DNA of 64,000 nt from Ignavibacteriota bacterium. GTDB taxonomy: Bacteria; Bacteroidota; Ignavibacteria; Ignavibacteriales; Melioribacteraceae. The notes under the pieces are model-generated. The model was not told the DNA's origin and did no database searches. It worked only from the letters and a program-made list of their open reading frames with translations. This document shows, in pieces, positions 19,360 through 28,926 of this stretch. Location of the stretch: the NCBI GenBank assembly GCA_016713565.1, contig JADJOX010000007.1, forward strand, positions 858,501-922,500, in the 5' to 3' direction. The first letter of the stretch is position 1. The number at the start of each line of letters is the position of its first letter. The translations under genes were made by a program, and so were the position numbers.

Positions 19360-20130
19360 TTAACTTTCTCTATTTTCAATAATTTTTATTACTTCATTTA
19401 AATCGTTTGCAGTTTGGTCAATTAAATGTAAGAATTTATTAGGAATTGGTAGCTTGGTTTTTCCGGTAAGAATTAATATTGTTTCGGCATTTATCAATTT
19501 AGAACCCATAATATCCGTTTCCAAATCATCTCCCAGCATTGTAAATTGTGAATTTGTTTCAATTCCTATCTTTTTTAATGCCGATTCAAAATATATTTTT
19601 GAAGGTTTTCCGATAATCATAGCATTTTGCGATGATGCAAATTCAATTCCATGAATAAATGTTCCGGCATCAAGCATAATTCCTTTTCCAGGAACATTCC
19701 AATATTTATTTTTATGTACCGCGACTAATTCCGCGCCGTTTCTCACGTAATCAAAAATTGTCTGCATTAATTTATAATTCCAATTTTCTCCAATATCGCC
19801 GATTAAAACTGCTTCGGGATTTTCATATTCCAAAAATTCCGAAAATTCGCCAACCACATTATGCGAGACATAAACAGCCACTTTTTTATATTTACCTTTT
19901 AGATAATTATATGCGGCATCAATTGCTGTTATAATTGGAATTTTAATCTCGATTTCATTTGTTTGAAAAAATATTTCTATCTGTTTGGAAGTATAAAGTG
20001 ATGAGTTGCTTAAAATACATGCTGGAATTTTATTCGTCTCAATAAAATTTAAAAATTCTTTGATATAAGGAGCGGTTGAATCGCCAATTCTTAAAACACC
20101 GTCTAAATCTATTAAAAGTGGTTTTCGCAT
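19360..20130 (-). CDS. HAD-superfamily phosphatase, NagD-like
   Basis: 256 residues. HAD motif I DLDGVLR (nucleophile Asp), motif II LSNSS, motif III Lys in IIGKPSKIYF and motif IV MLGDDLETDI. The large cap between motifs II and III is the C2 type of NagD/phosphoglycolate-phosphatase-like proteins, including VLIGDIGENWNY. It probably dephosphorylates a small sugar- or nucleotide-phosphate; the substrate cannot be told from sequence. It is divergent from feoA, and 160 bases separate the starts. Confidence 0.88.
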   Translation of the reverse strand: MRKPLLIDLDGVLRIGDSTAPYIKEFLNFIETNKIPACILSNSSLYTSKQIEIFFQTNEIEIKIPIITAIDAAYNYLKGKYKKVAVYVSHNVVGEFSEFLEYENPEAVLIGDIGENWNYKLMQTIFDYVRNGAELVAVHKNKYWNVPGKGIMLDAGTFIHGIEFASSQNAMIIGKPSKIYFESALKKIGIETNSQFTMLGDDLETDIMGSKLINAETILILTGKTKLPIPNKFLHLIDQTANDLNEVIKIIENRES

Positions 20131-20213
20131 TTGATTAAACTATTTAATAATTACCAATATAAGAATAGTAAATAAAATGTTTTTATAAAATGGATACATT
20201 TAACTTATTTATC

Positions 20214-20242
20214 TTGACAAAATACTCTAATGTGCTTATGTT
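20214..20242 (+). promoter_or_regulatory. sigma-70-like promoter of feoAB
   Basis: TTGACA at 20214-20219, a 17-base spacer, then TATGTT at 20237-20242, about 49 bases before the feoA ATG. A consensus -35 and good spacing make this the best promoter I can read in the window. It does not show the TTTG/TAnnTTTG pattern of classical Bacteroidetes promoters. Confidence 0.5.
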
Positions 20243-20251
20243 TATGTAGAT

Positions 20252-20270
20252 TGAATCTAAATAATATTCA
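20252..20270 (+). promoter_or_regulatory. candidate metalloregulator operator upstream of feoA
   Basis: A 19-base imperfect dyad, TGAAT at 20252-20256 and ATTCA at 20266-20270 with nine bases between. It lies about ten bases past the -10 of the feoAB promoter, where a Fur- or DtxR-type repressor could act. The arms are short and the region is AT-rich, so chance is a real alternative. Confidence 0.28.
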
Positions 20271-20290
20271 TCCTTTATCGATTATAAAAT

Positions 20291-20512
20291 ATGAAAACTG
20301 CCGCAAAATTGAAATTCGGTGAAAAAGCAATTATAAATTATGTTGATGAAAATCATCCTTCATTTAGAAGAATAATTGAAATAGGATTTACACCGGGTCA
20401 GGAAATAGAATTAATGTGTTCATCAATTTTTAACGATCCACTTGCATTTGCACTTCGTGGAACAATGATTGCAATAAGGAAAAATGAAGCTGAATCAATC
20501 ATATTATCATGA
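20291..20512 (+). CDS. feoA: ferrous iron transport protein A
   Basis: 73 residues, SH3-like FeoA fold: GEKAIINYVDENH, IIEIGFTPGQEIELM and a terminal FALRGTMIAIRKNEAESI, the usual beta-barrel ending. Cytoplasmic partner thought to modulate FeoB. The stop overlaps the feoB ATG (ATGA at 20509-20512), so the two are translationally coupled. Confidence 0.95.
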   Translation: MKTAAKLKFGEKAIINYVDENHPSFRRIIEIGFTPGQEIELMCSSIFNDPLAFALRGTMIAIRKNEAESIILS

Positions 20513-22527
20513 ACAATACCCTTAATGCAACACAAACCTTAATTACTTTAGTCGGTCCCCCAAACTCCGGGAAGACCACTTTATTTAATTTACTAAGCGG
20601 TAAAAACTTTAAGACAGTTAATTATCCCGGTTCAACAATAGAATATAATTCTACAAAACTCTTAAGCAAATTTGAAATTGAAGCAAACTTGTTAGATTCA
20701 CCGGGAATAATAAGCATTATCCCAAATTCTCCTGATGAAGAAATAACCGTAAATTCGTTATTTGAACATCCTGTATACGGAATTCCCAATATTGTAATTG
20801 TAACAGTCGATTCAAGTCAAGTATCTCGTCATTTGCTATTGGTCAAACAGCTTTTAGCCTCAAATTTTAAAGTAATAATTGTTTTAACAATGACAGATAT
20901 TTTAAAGAAAAAAGGATTTTCAATTTCGCATTTAAAATTAGAAGAAAAAATCAATTGCAATGTTGTACAAATTGACGGAAGAACTGGAAGCGGAGTTGAA
21001 AATTTAGTTTCGGTTATTAAACAGATTTTAAATAATTCAAATTATGAAAAAAATAAATTAGTAAAACTTCTCCCCAGCGCTCACGCTGAAAAGATAATAA
21101 GTTTTTATAATGAAATTGAAAAAATTGAAAAAGAAGTTATCACACCAATTGCTTCGGAAAATAATTTAAAGAACGCAAATGAACGGTTGAATAAGTTATC
21201 TCAAAACTTTATTAATAAACCGGATAGTTTTACGTTAAAGCTGGATAAAATTCTTCTGCATAAAATTTGGGGAATAATTTTTTTCCTTCTAATAACCGGA
21301 ACTATATTTACTTCAATATTTTGGCTGGCTCTTCCTTTAATGGAATTTGTGGATGAGTTTTTTGCAGTGCTTGCAAATTCCGCATCTTCATATTTGGGAA
21401 GAAATTGGTACGGAGATTTAATTTCCGACGGTTTGATAAGCAGCGTTGGCGCGGTTCTCGTTTTTATTCCGCAGATTGTAATTCTCTTTTTAATTCTCGG
21501 CTTTCTTGAAGATACCGGATATTTGGCACGCGGCGCAATGTTAATTGATAAACCACTTTCCAAAATTGGATTGAATGGAAGATCTTTTGTTCCCATGCTT
21601 TCCGGTTTTGCATGTGCAATTCCGGCAATACTTGCGGCAAGAACAATTTCCAACAGAAAAGAAAGATTGCTTACAATTTTTATTATTCCTTTAATGAGCT
21701 GCAGCGCAAGACTTCCGGTTTATGCTTTATTGATAGCATTTTTAATTCCAAAAGAAAATTACTTCTTGGGCGGAATTATTTTTTCATTTATATATTTATT
21801 CAGTATTATCAGTTCAGTTACAATTGCCGGAATAATAAATAAATTCAACAAGACAATCATCCGCGAGGAAGATAATTCTTCATTCATTTTGGAATTGCCC
21901 GCTTACAAAATCCCAAAATTAAAATCCGTAGTTCTTAATACCGTTTCTAGCACAAAGCAATATTTGAAAGAAGCCGGTCCTGTAATAATTTTATTTTCAA
22001 TTGTGCTTTGGCTATTGACATATTTTCCAAATACAAATCCAAAAATTGAAACAAAAAATATGAGTCCAACAGAAATTGCAGACGCCGTTCAAATGGAAAG
22101 AATATCAACATCTTATGCCGCTCAAATTGGAAAAATTATAGAACCGGTTATGACCCCGATTGGTATGGATTGGAGAATCGGAGTTTCACTTATTTCAGCA
22201 TTTGTCGCGCGTGAAGTATTTGTTAGTTCTTTAGCCTTAATTTTTAAAGTTACGGGTGATGAAGAAACTCTCAGGGAATCCATTTTAAATGCAATGCGAA
22301 ACGCAAAAATTGAAGGTACAGATAAAAATCTTTTTACAACTTCAACCGCGCTCGGATTAATTATATTCTTCGTTTTTGCAATGCAATGTTTATCAACAAT
22401 TGCCATAGCAAAAAAAGAAAGCGGAAGTTGGCGAATTCCAATATTTCAAATCATAATTTTTTCCGGAACTGCATATATTGCGACTTTTATTACGGTTAAC
22501 GGATTAAGATTATTAGGAATTCAATAA
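20509..22527 (+). CDS. feoB: ferrous iron transporter FeoB
   Basis: 672 residues: N-terminal G domain (~1-170), helical spacer and a polytopic membrane part with two Gate domains. G1 is GPPNSGKT (residues 16-23), the effector region has VNYPGSTIEY, G3 is DSPG (63-66). G4, normally NxxD, reads TMTD (127-130), losing the Asn that reads guanine. Gate 1 has LEDTGYLARGAML and SGFACAIPAILAARTI; the MSCSARLPVY block is also conserved, and Gate 2 has GVSLISAFVAREVF. Fe(II) uptake across the inner membrane, with FeoA. Ends one base before the convergent S46 gene. Confidence 0.95.
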   Translation: MNNTLNATQTLITLVGPPNSGKTTLFNLLSGKNFKTVNYPGSTIEYNSTKLLSKFEIEANLLDSPGIISIIPNSPDEEITVNSLFEHPVYGIPNIVIVTVDSSQVSRHLLLVKQLLASNFKVIIVLTMTDILKKKGFSISHLKLEEKINCNVVQIDGRTGSGVENLVSVIKQILNNSNYEKNKLVKLLPSAHAEKIISFYNEIEKIEKEVITPIASENNLKNANERLNKLSQNFINKPDSFTLKLDKILLHKIWGIIFFLLITGTIFTSIFWLALPLMEFVDEFFAVLANSASSYLGRNWYGDLISDGLISSVGAVLVFIPQIVILFLILGFLEDTGYLARGAMLIDKPLSKIGLNGRSFVPMLSGFACAIPAILAARTISNRKERLLTIFIIPLMSCSARLPVYALLIAFLIPKENYFLGGIIFSFIYLFSIISSVTIAGIINKFNKTIIREEDNSSFILELPAYKIPKLKSVVLNTVSSTKQYLKEAGPVIILFSIVLWLLTYFPNTNPKIETKNMSPTEIADAVQMERISTSYAAQIGKIIEPVMTPIGMDWRIGVSLISAFVAREVFVSSLALIFKVTGDEETLRESILNAMRNAKIEGTDKNLFTTSTALGLIIFFVFAMQCLSTIAIAKKESGSWRIPIFQIIIFSGTAYIATFITVNGLRLLGIQ

Positions 22528-22528
22528 C

Positions 22529-24655
22529 TTATTTCAATTTTCCGTTTAGCAATTCCTCAACTAAATTTTCTGTTTTATAAACATATTTTAGAGCTTCAAC
22601 TAGTCCTTTTGAATCTGTAGCAACCGTTCTATTATTTTCTTCTAAAAAAATTGTATCGCCCGCAAGACTTTCAATATTTCCGTCGTGAACCAAACCAACA
22701 ACTTCTTTTTTCTCATTAATGATTGAACTTCCCGAATTTCCGCCAACTATATCATTTGTAGAAGCAAATCCAATAGAAGTTGAAAGATCTAATCCTTCGG
22801 GAATGTTCTGCCATCTTTCATGAAGTCCCCAAGGATATGTTTTTCTATTAAATGAAACATATCGATCATACAATCCATAAAATGTCGTTTTGCCAGGCGC
22901 TATTGTTCCGTTATATTCATAACCTTTTATTACTCCGTCTGAAATTCGTAAAGTCGATGTAGCGTCAGGAGGAATTTTATCGCCATATATAATAGAAATT
23001 ACTTCCCCCAATAATTGATTTAAAACTTGTCGAGTATTGTTTAATTCCTTTATTTTGGGAGATATCTCGTCATCCATTTTATTTAGTTCAATCATGTATT
23101 TTATAAATGGATCGGAGTTATTTAATATTTCTTCACCGGATAATTCGGTTAAATCTTCAAATCTTTTTTCATCGGTAATTCCAGAAAATTTTATTAGTTC
23201 AGTTATTTCCATATTTCCATAAAGTATTTTGTACAACTCACTCTCTTTTCCGAGCAGCTTTTCCAAAAAGGCTTTATGGGCTTTTAAAAAACTATTTTCG
23301 AGTTCAATATTTATAGAATCCGGGAACATGTTTTTTATTGTTTCGCTTAAATTTTCATCTTTAAATTTTTCACTTCGATTATCATTAGGAAGTTTTTTTT
23401 GCTCAGCAAGTTCAATTAAATTTTCAGCTATTTTAAAATATATTGGTCCAATTATTCTATTAAACCTAACTGCTGTATTTTTTGCCGAATAATCTTTTAA
23501 CTCATTCAAAACAATTTTCAAAGAATTCCAAGTGTTTCCATATTTTTCGTTCAATTCGGATATTGATTTTACTTTTGCGATTAGTTCATTCTCAAAATCC
23601 AATTTTTTCTTCATTATAAATTCATTATTTAGTCCGCTTATTCTTCCGGCATATGATTTTCTGGCGTTTCCAAAACCCATTACACGATTCAGCAAATCAT
23701 CGCGCTCCGGATATTTTTCATACAAATCAAAATAGACTTTATAAATTTCATTAAATCCAATTAGACTTTGTTTATAAGTATAATCTCGTAAAAATTCCAA
23801 TTCATCATAGGAAAGAAGTCTGTCAGTTTTGCCAGGGCGTCCGATAACAAATATCGGTTCATTTTCAACAGCGCCGTTTTTGCTCCATTTAAAATGATTT
23901 TTTACTTTAATCGGTTTATCATTTTCATAGGCTCTATAGAACATAAAGTCCAATTCATATCTTGGATAAGTAAAATTATCCCAATCCCATCCGGTTGCGG
24001 CAATTTGAAAATCCGGCGCCATAACCAATCGAATATCGTCATATCTTTTGTAACCGTAAAGAGAATATTTTCCGCCGTAGTAAAGTGTAACAATTTTGCA
24101 GTTCAATCTAGTTTCCTCGTTATATTTGCTAATCAGCGAATCTTTCATTTTATCGCGCAATTTTATTTTCTCATTATCCGAATTGCCGGAGTTCATATAA
24201 TCTTTAATTTCGTTAGTTACGTCCTTAATTAACATTAACTGCTCAACATATAATCCTTTTATTTTTCTTTCATCTACTAATTTTTCAGCATAAAAACCAT
24301 CTTTCAAAAGATTCTCGCCTTCTTTCTGAACCGTATAAAGTTCATCTCTTCCACAATGATGATTTGTCATTATCAATCCATCTTCTGAAACAAACGCCGC
24401 AGAACATCCACCTTCAAATTGCAATGCAGATTTTTGAACATCGTTCAACCATTCTTCTGAAGGCTTAAATCCATACTCGGCTTGAAATTTATCAACCGGA
24501 ACTTTATCAAACGTCCACATTTTTCCAAAATCGTCAATTGACCATTTAACTTCATTTATATCAAACGGTTCATAAAAATTAGCTTGACCTAAAATTAATT
24601 TTGATGCAAAAAGAGCTATTATAAATCCGTAATTTAATTTTCTCAAAATCATCAC
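22529..24655 (-). CDS. S46 dipeptidyl-peptidase, DPP7-type
   Basis: 708 residues with a signal peptide ending near ILGQ, so periplasmic or outer-membrane associated. Chymotrypsin-like S46 fold split by a helical domain: catalytic His in LIMTNHHCGRDE, Asp in WDWDNFTYPRYELDF and Ser in GGNSGSSIINEK. About 20 residues after the Ser the substrate-selecting position reads HDGN. Gly here is typical of DPP7 (hydrophobic P1), whereas DPP11 (Asp/Glu P1) has Arg. It removes dipeptides from peptide N-termini, feeding amino-acid use. A paralogue lies 1.6 kb away at 26225. Confidence 0.92.
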   Translation of the reverse strand: MMILRKLNYGFIIALFASKLILGQANFYEPFDINEVKWSIDDFGKMWTFDKVPVDKFQAEYGFKPSEEWLNDVQKSALQFEGGCSAAFVSEDGLIMTNHHCGRDELYTVQKEGENLLKDGFYAEKLVDERKIKGLYVEQLMLIKDVTNEIKDYMNSGNSDNEKIKLRDKMKDSLISKYNEETRLNCKIVTLYYGGKYSLYGYKRYDDIRLVMAPDFQIAATGWDWDNFTYPRYELDFMFYRAYENDKPIKVKNHFKWSKNGAVENEPIFVIGRPGKTDRLLSYDELEFLRDYTYKQSLIGFNEIYKVYFDLYEKYPERDDLLNRVMGFGNARKSYAGRISGLNNEFIMKKKLDFENELIAKVKSISELNEKYGNTWNSLKIVLNELKDYSAKNTAVRFNRIIGPIYFKIAENLIELAEQKKLPNDNRSEKFKDENLSETIKNMFPDSINIELENSFLKAHKAFLEKLLGKESELYKILYGNMEITELIKFSGITDEKRFEDLTELSGEEILNNSDPFIKYMIELNKMDDEISPKIKELNNTRQVLNQLLGEVISIIYGDKIPPDATSTLRISDGVIKGYEYNGTIAPGKTTFYGLYDRYVSFNRKTYPWGLHERWQNIPEGLDLSTSIGFASTNDIVGGNSGSSIINEKKEVVGLVHDGNIESLAGDTIFLEENNRTVATDSKGLVEALKYVYKTENLVEELLNGKLK

Positions 24656-24774
24656 TTCCTCATTTTTTTGGAAATTTATTTATTACTAAAAATTACAAAT
24701 AAAATTTCAATCAATTTGAAGAAATAAGTTTTATTTTGCTTTATTGATTTCAATTTTTATTCAAAAATTATTAT

Positions 24775-26178
24775 ATGGAAATGAGAAAGGACATATTTCA
24801 ACTTCAATTTGAAAATAAGCAGACACTAAGGAATACAACGGCAAAAGAAAGAATTGAAAAATTGATAAAGCTTGAGAAATGGATTTTAACCAATAGAGAA
24901 AGTATCAAGACTGCAATTTACAAAGATTTCAAAAAATCTTTTGATGAAACGGAACTGACTGAAATTTATCCGGTTCTATCGGAACTGAGACACGCAAAAA
25001 GAAATTTATCAAAGTGGATGAAATCCAAAAGAGTTAAAAGAACGTTAACTTTAATAACACAAAAAGCATATCTTAAATATGAAGCAAAGGGAAATGTATT
25101 AATTATTTCTCCGTGGAATTATCCTTTTTTATTATCAATCGGACCTTTGGTTTCCTCAATTTCCGCGGGAAATACAGCAATAATAAAACCAAGCGAATTT
25201 ACAAATCATACTAGTGATCTGCTTGAAAAAATGATTTCGGAGTTGTTTTCCAAAAGTGAAACAGCTGTTGTTCAAGGCGGAAAAGAAATTTCCTCCGAAC
25301 TTTTAGAATTAAATTTTGATCATATTTTTTTTACAGGGAGCTCAGAAGTTGGTAAAATTATTGCAAAATCCGCAGCCGAAAAATTAACAACCATAACTTT
25401 AGAACTCGGCGGCAAATCGCCGGTAATTGTTGATGAAACCGCGCATTTAAGATCTTCCGCGGAGAAAATCATTTGGGGAAAATTTTTGAACAAAGGACAG
25501 ACTTGCATAGCGCCGGATTATGTTTTGGTGGATAAAAAAATTGCGGACCAATTTTCAAAATTGTTGATTGAGTCTATAGAAAAGTTATACGGAACTTCGA
25601 TTAAAAATATAAATTCCAATGGCGATTATGCAAGAATCATTTCCGAAAAACATCATAATAAATTAACCGAAATGCTTGAAAATGCTTTAAAGAACGGAAG
25701 TAAAATACTTTACGGGGGGAAACATAATTCCAATGATAAATTTATAGAGCCGACTTTAATTTTAAGTGACTGCAAAAACTGCGGCATTGCTAAAGATGAA
25801 ATTTTTGGTCCGCTTTTACCAATCATTCAATATGATGAAATTGACGGCGCAATTGATTGGATAAATAGCAGAAGTTGCCCGCTGACTATTTACATTTTCA
25901 GCAATAATAAAAAAAATATTGATAAGATAACTTCACGAACACAAACCGGAAGCGTTGGAATAAATGAATTGGTTGTACAATTCAGCCATAATTACATGCC
26001 ATTTGGCGGAGTTAGAAACAGCGGATTCGGCAGATCTCACGGCTATTTTGGCTTTAAAGAATTTTCAAATGAAAGAGCATATTTAAAAAGCGGAAAAATA
26101 AATTTTTTAAAAATTATTTACCCGCCTTATACAAAATCTAAAAAGAAAATTATAGATCTAATGGTTAGATACTTTTGA
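24775..26178 (+). CDS. aldehyde dehydrogenase (ALDH3-like)
   Basis: 467 residues. NAD(P)-dependent oxidation of an aldehyde to the acid. Motifs: ISPWNYPFLLSIGPLVSSIS and GNTAIIKPSEFT (cofactor region), FFTGSSEVGKIIAKSA (Rossmann), general base Glu in LELGGKSPVIVDE, nucleophile Cys in NKGQTCIAPDYVL and FGPLLPI. The short length, the PWNYP and GQTCIAPDYVL forms point to the class 3/fatty-aldehyde group. The true substrate is unknown. The gene starts Met-Glu-Met; the second Met at 24781 is also possible. It is flanked on both sides by oppositely oriented S46 genes. Confidence 0.92.
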   Translation: MEMRKDIFQLQFENKQTLRNTTAKERIEKLIKLEKWILTNRESIKTAIYKDFKKSFDETELTEIYPVLSELRHAKRNLSKWMKSKRVKRTLTLITQKAYLKYEAKGNVLIISPWNYPFLLSIGPLVSSISAGNTAIIKPSEFTNHTSDLLEKMISELFSKSETAVVQGGKEISSELLELNFDHIFFTGSSEVGKIIAKSAAEKLTTITLELGGKSPVIVDETAHLRSSAEKIIWGKFLNKGQTCIAPDYVLVDKKIADQFSKLLIESIEKLYGTSIKNINSNGDYARIISEKHHNKLTEMLENALKNGSKILYGGKHNSNDKFIEPTLILSDCKNCGIAKDEIFGPLLPIIQYDEIDGAIDWINSRSCPLTIYIFSNNKKNIDKITSRTQTGSVGINELVVQFSHNYMPFGGVRNSGFGRSHGYFGFKEFSNERAYLKSGKINFLKIIYPPYTKSKKKIIDLMVRYF

Positions 26179-26182
26179 AATA

Positions 26183-26217
26183 GTGCTTCGATAATTAGTA
26201 AAAATATACCGAAGCAC
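26183..26217. terminator. hairpin between convergent genes
   Basis: GTGCTTCG at 26183-26190 is matched by CGAAGCAC at 26210-26217, an eight-pair perfect stem with a 19-base AT-rich loop. It fills the gap between the stops of the aldehyde dehydrogenase and the second S46 gene. The long loop and weak T-tracts make an intrinsic terminator only possible. Confidence 0.4.
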
Positions 26218-26224
26218 AATAAGT

Positions 26225-28354
26225 TTAATCTGCAATTTTGCCCGTTTTTAATTCTTCAACAATTCTATCGGCTTTATAAATTTTGTCAAGAGATTCAACA
26301 ATTGCTTGCGTGGCAACCGAAACCATTCTATTATCTTCCGGTAAATAAATAAAATTACCGATAATGCTTGAAACATTTCCGTCAAAAGCCAATCCCACAA
26401 CTTCGGCATCTTTGTTAATTACGGCGCTGCCGGAATTGCCGCCAATAATATCATTTGTTGAAATAAAATTAAATGTAGTCGATAAATCAAAATCCGATGG
26501 AATTTTGGTCCATCTTTCTGGCAAATCCCAAGGATAATTTTTATCACTTCCATAATATCTATCATACATTCCGTAAAATGTAGTTTTCTCTATTGCTTTA
26601 GTCCCGTTATAATCGAAACTTTCCAAAACTCCGTCACTTATTCTTAACGTAAAATTTGCGTCCGGAGGAATTTCCGTTCCGTAAATTTCATAAATTACTT
26701 TTCCGAGCATATTTTCCAAAATGCTTTCTGTATCCGTAATTTCTTTTAATTTTTTGCTTAATTCATTGACTTTGTCTTTTGTATTTTTTACGTAATAAAT
26801 GAAAGGATCGTTAGAATTCAAAATATCATTTGGAGAGTTTTCAAGAAAACTCAACGCTTTTTCTCTATTGCCAAGAGAAGATTTACCAAGTAAAAACTCA
26901 ACTGCTTCACTGCTTTGGTAATTGCCGCAAAGTCTTTGAACATAATCATTATTATTTCCTAAATTGAGTCTTATATAGTCCAACTGAACTTCCAATTTTG
27001 CATTTTCAAGAATTGAATCGAAAGTTTCTGGAAATAATGATTTTTTGAGTGAATCGATATTTTTAACGTTAAATTTCGGATTTCTTTCATTTTCAGGAAG
27101 ATTCATCTGTTCGGCATATTCAATGATGTTTTTTGCAATATCAAAATATTGCGAACCCATAAATCTTGTTTGCCTAAAAGCAGAAAGCTGACTTTCAATA
27201 GGCTTTAGTTCATTTCTCAATTTGCTTATAGAATCCCAAATATGGCTGTACTTTGCTCTCAAATCATCATTGGCTTCAACTTCATCTCTAATTTTATTTT
27301 CAAAATCTCTTTTTCTCGCAATAATATACGGGTCCAATAATCCGGCTTGCATGTAATGAAAAACTTTCTGACTATTTCCAATTCTCCTTCTAATACTTTC
27401 AAATTCATCTGCTCTATCGGGATATTGATATTTCAGATCTTCCAGTAAATTGTAATATGTGTCAAAAAGAAATGCTCTGTTTCTGTATGTTATATCTCTA
27501 CTATATTCAATTTGAGAAACGGTATTTAATCTATCTGTTGAACCTGGATTACCGACAGAAAAAATAACCTCATCCTTTTGAACGCCATTTTTACTAAACT
27601 TAAAATAATTATCTGAAGTTAAAGGTTTGCCATTATCATCGTAAACCCTAAAAAAAGCACAATCCAAATCGTATCTTGGATAAGTAAAATTGTCCAAATC
27701 ACCGCCAAAGGATCCAATTGATTCTTCAGGAACAAAAACCAATCTTACATCGGTATACCTTTTGTATCCGTATATTGAATGTTTTCCGCCGTTGAATAAA
27801 GAAACTAATTGACATTCAAGACCGGTTTCAGAATTATAGTATTCAATTAATTCCCTGGCTTTTTTATCCTTATTTGCAACTCTTTCTTCATCGGTAGCTC
27901 CCATGTCAATTGCTTCATTAATAGCGTCGGTTACATCAACCATAAACGCCAATTGTTCGGCAAACATGTTAGGGACTTTTCTCTCATCTTCAAGATTTTT
28001 GGCATAAAATCCGGTTTTTTCAAGATCCTCTCCTTCCTTTTCAACAGCGTCTCGGTGCCAAGTTGAACAATGATTGTTTGTCATTATCAAACCGTTTTCC
28101 GAAACAAAAGAAGCAGTACATCCGGGAATTCTTAATGCTGATAGTCTTACATCTTCAAACCATTCGTCAGTGGGGGTAAATCCATACGTTTCACTTATGT
28201 ATTGAATCGGCGGATAATCGAATGTCCACATTTTTCCAGTATCGAAAATATCGGATTCAACAGCCGTTTCATCTTTTTTTTGCGCAAAATATAATTGTGA
28301 GACAAAAATAAATACTAATAAATAGCCAAAAAATTTGGAATAATTGCTTTTCAT
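26225..28354 (-). CDS. S46 dipeptidyl-peptidase, DPP7-type (second copy)
   Basis: 709 residues, colinear with the protein at 22529 and clearly its paralogue. Signal peptide ends near LYFAQ. Triad regions: His in LIMTNNHCSTWHRD, Asp in FGGDLDNFTYPRYDLD and Ser in GGNSGSAVINKD. The specificity position is FDGN (Gly), again DPP7-like with a preference for hydrophobic or uncharged P1 residues. The tail ends RIVEELKTGKIAD, parallel to the other copy. Two extracytoplasmic exopeptidases in 6 kb suggest protein or peptide scavenging. Confidence 0.92.
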   Translation of the reverse strand: MKSNYSKFFGYLLVFIFVSQLYFAQKKDETAVESDIFDTGKMWTFDYPPIQYISETYGFTPTDEWFEDVRLSALRIPGCTASFVSENGLIMTNNHCSTWHRDAVEKEGEDLEKTGFYAKNLEDERKVPNMFAEQLAFMVDVTDAINEAIDMGATDEERVANKDKKARELIEYYNSETGLECQLVSLFNGGKHSIYGYKRYTDVRLVFVPEESIGSFGGDLDNFTYPRYDLDCAFFRVYDDNGKPLTSDNYFKFSKNGVQKDEVIFSVGNPGSTDRLNTVSQIEYSRDITYRNRAFLFDTYYNLLEDLKYQYPDRADEFESIRRRIGNSQKVFHYMQAGLLDPYIIARKRDFENKIRDEVEANDDLRAKYSHIWDSISKLRNELKPIESQLSAFRQTRFMGSQYFDIAKNIIEYAEQMNLPENERNPKFNVKNIDSLKKSLFPETFDSILENAKLEVQLDYIRLNLGNNNDYVQRLCGNYQSSEAVEFLLGKSSLGNREKALSFLENSPNDILNSNDPFIYYVKNTKDKVNELSKKLKEITDTESILENMLGKVIYEIYGTEIPPDANFTLRISDGVLESFDYNGTKAIEKTTFYGMYDRYYGSDKNYPWDLPERWTKIPSDFDLSTTFNFISTNDIIGGNSGSAVINKDAEVVGLAFDGNVSSIIGNFIYLPEDNRMVSVATQAIVESLDKIYKADRIVEELKTGKIAD

Positions 28355-28500
28355 CCTTCTCCTTTTAGATTTAAATTAACCAGTAAAATTATATATTAGT
28401 CCACCATTTTACAAATAAGGTTGTGACGCCGAAAAATATTAATTTATTTAAAATATGTAAGACGGATATATACATTATATGAATAGATTATCTAAGCAGG

Positions 28501-28794
28501 TTAAATGAAGGATTCCGGGAAATAGTTTGGAATTAGCTGTTTTTCATCTTTAATTGTTCCTAAACAGTTTGAACATTTTTTAACGTAAAAAACTATAGCG
28601 GTTTCGTTTTTCATTAATGGAATGAAATTTAAAATTGATTGGCAGTTTTCACATTGTACCAAATGAGAATGAGTTGATTCCGATTTGCAATCATTACAAA
28701 GAAGCTCATGTTCCGTAAAATTATGATTTTGTTTAACTGGAAAAAAGGCTGAACAATTTTGATTTCCGCACTTTACTATTTTAGATTTTTTGAT
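28501..28794 (-). CDS. small double zinc-ribbon protein with no canonical start codon
   Basis: Uninterrupted frame ending at the stop 28501-28503 and open back to 28836. It contains four Cys pairs: KCGNQNC, LCNDC, QCENC and KCSNC, spaced like two treble-clef zinc ribbons. The frame has no ATG, GTG or TTG before the cysteines. The most natural start is an ATC at 28792-28794 (then KKSKIVKC), preceded by a GGG-rich site, giving 97 residues. Either a rare ATC start is used, the start was lost by mutation from ATG, or the gene is decaying. Nothing else is seen in 28355-28500 or 28837-28926. Function unknown. Confidence 0.55.
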   Translation of the reverse strand: MKKSKIVKCGNQNCSAFFPVKQNHNFTEHELLCNDCKSESTHSHLVQCENCQSILNFIPLMKNETAIVFYVKKCSNCLGTIKDEKQLIPNYFPESFI

Positions 28795-28926
28795 TTTATT
28801 TTTCCCAAAATTACCTAAGTAAAATATAACCGAAAATTAAAATTAACTATGTAAAAATTTATCCTAAATAGTATATGTTTTTGTATTTTTAGGAAAACGT
28901 AATTCATATTTAAAACTGAGGTAAAA

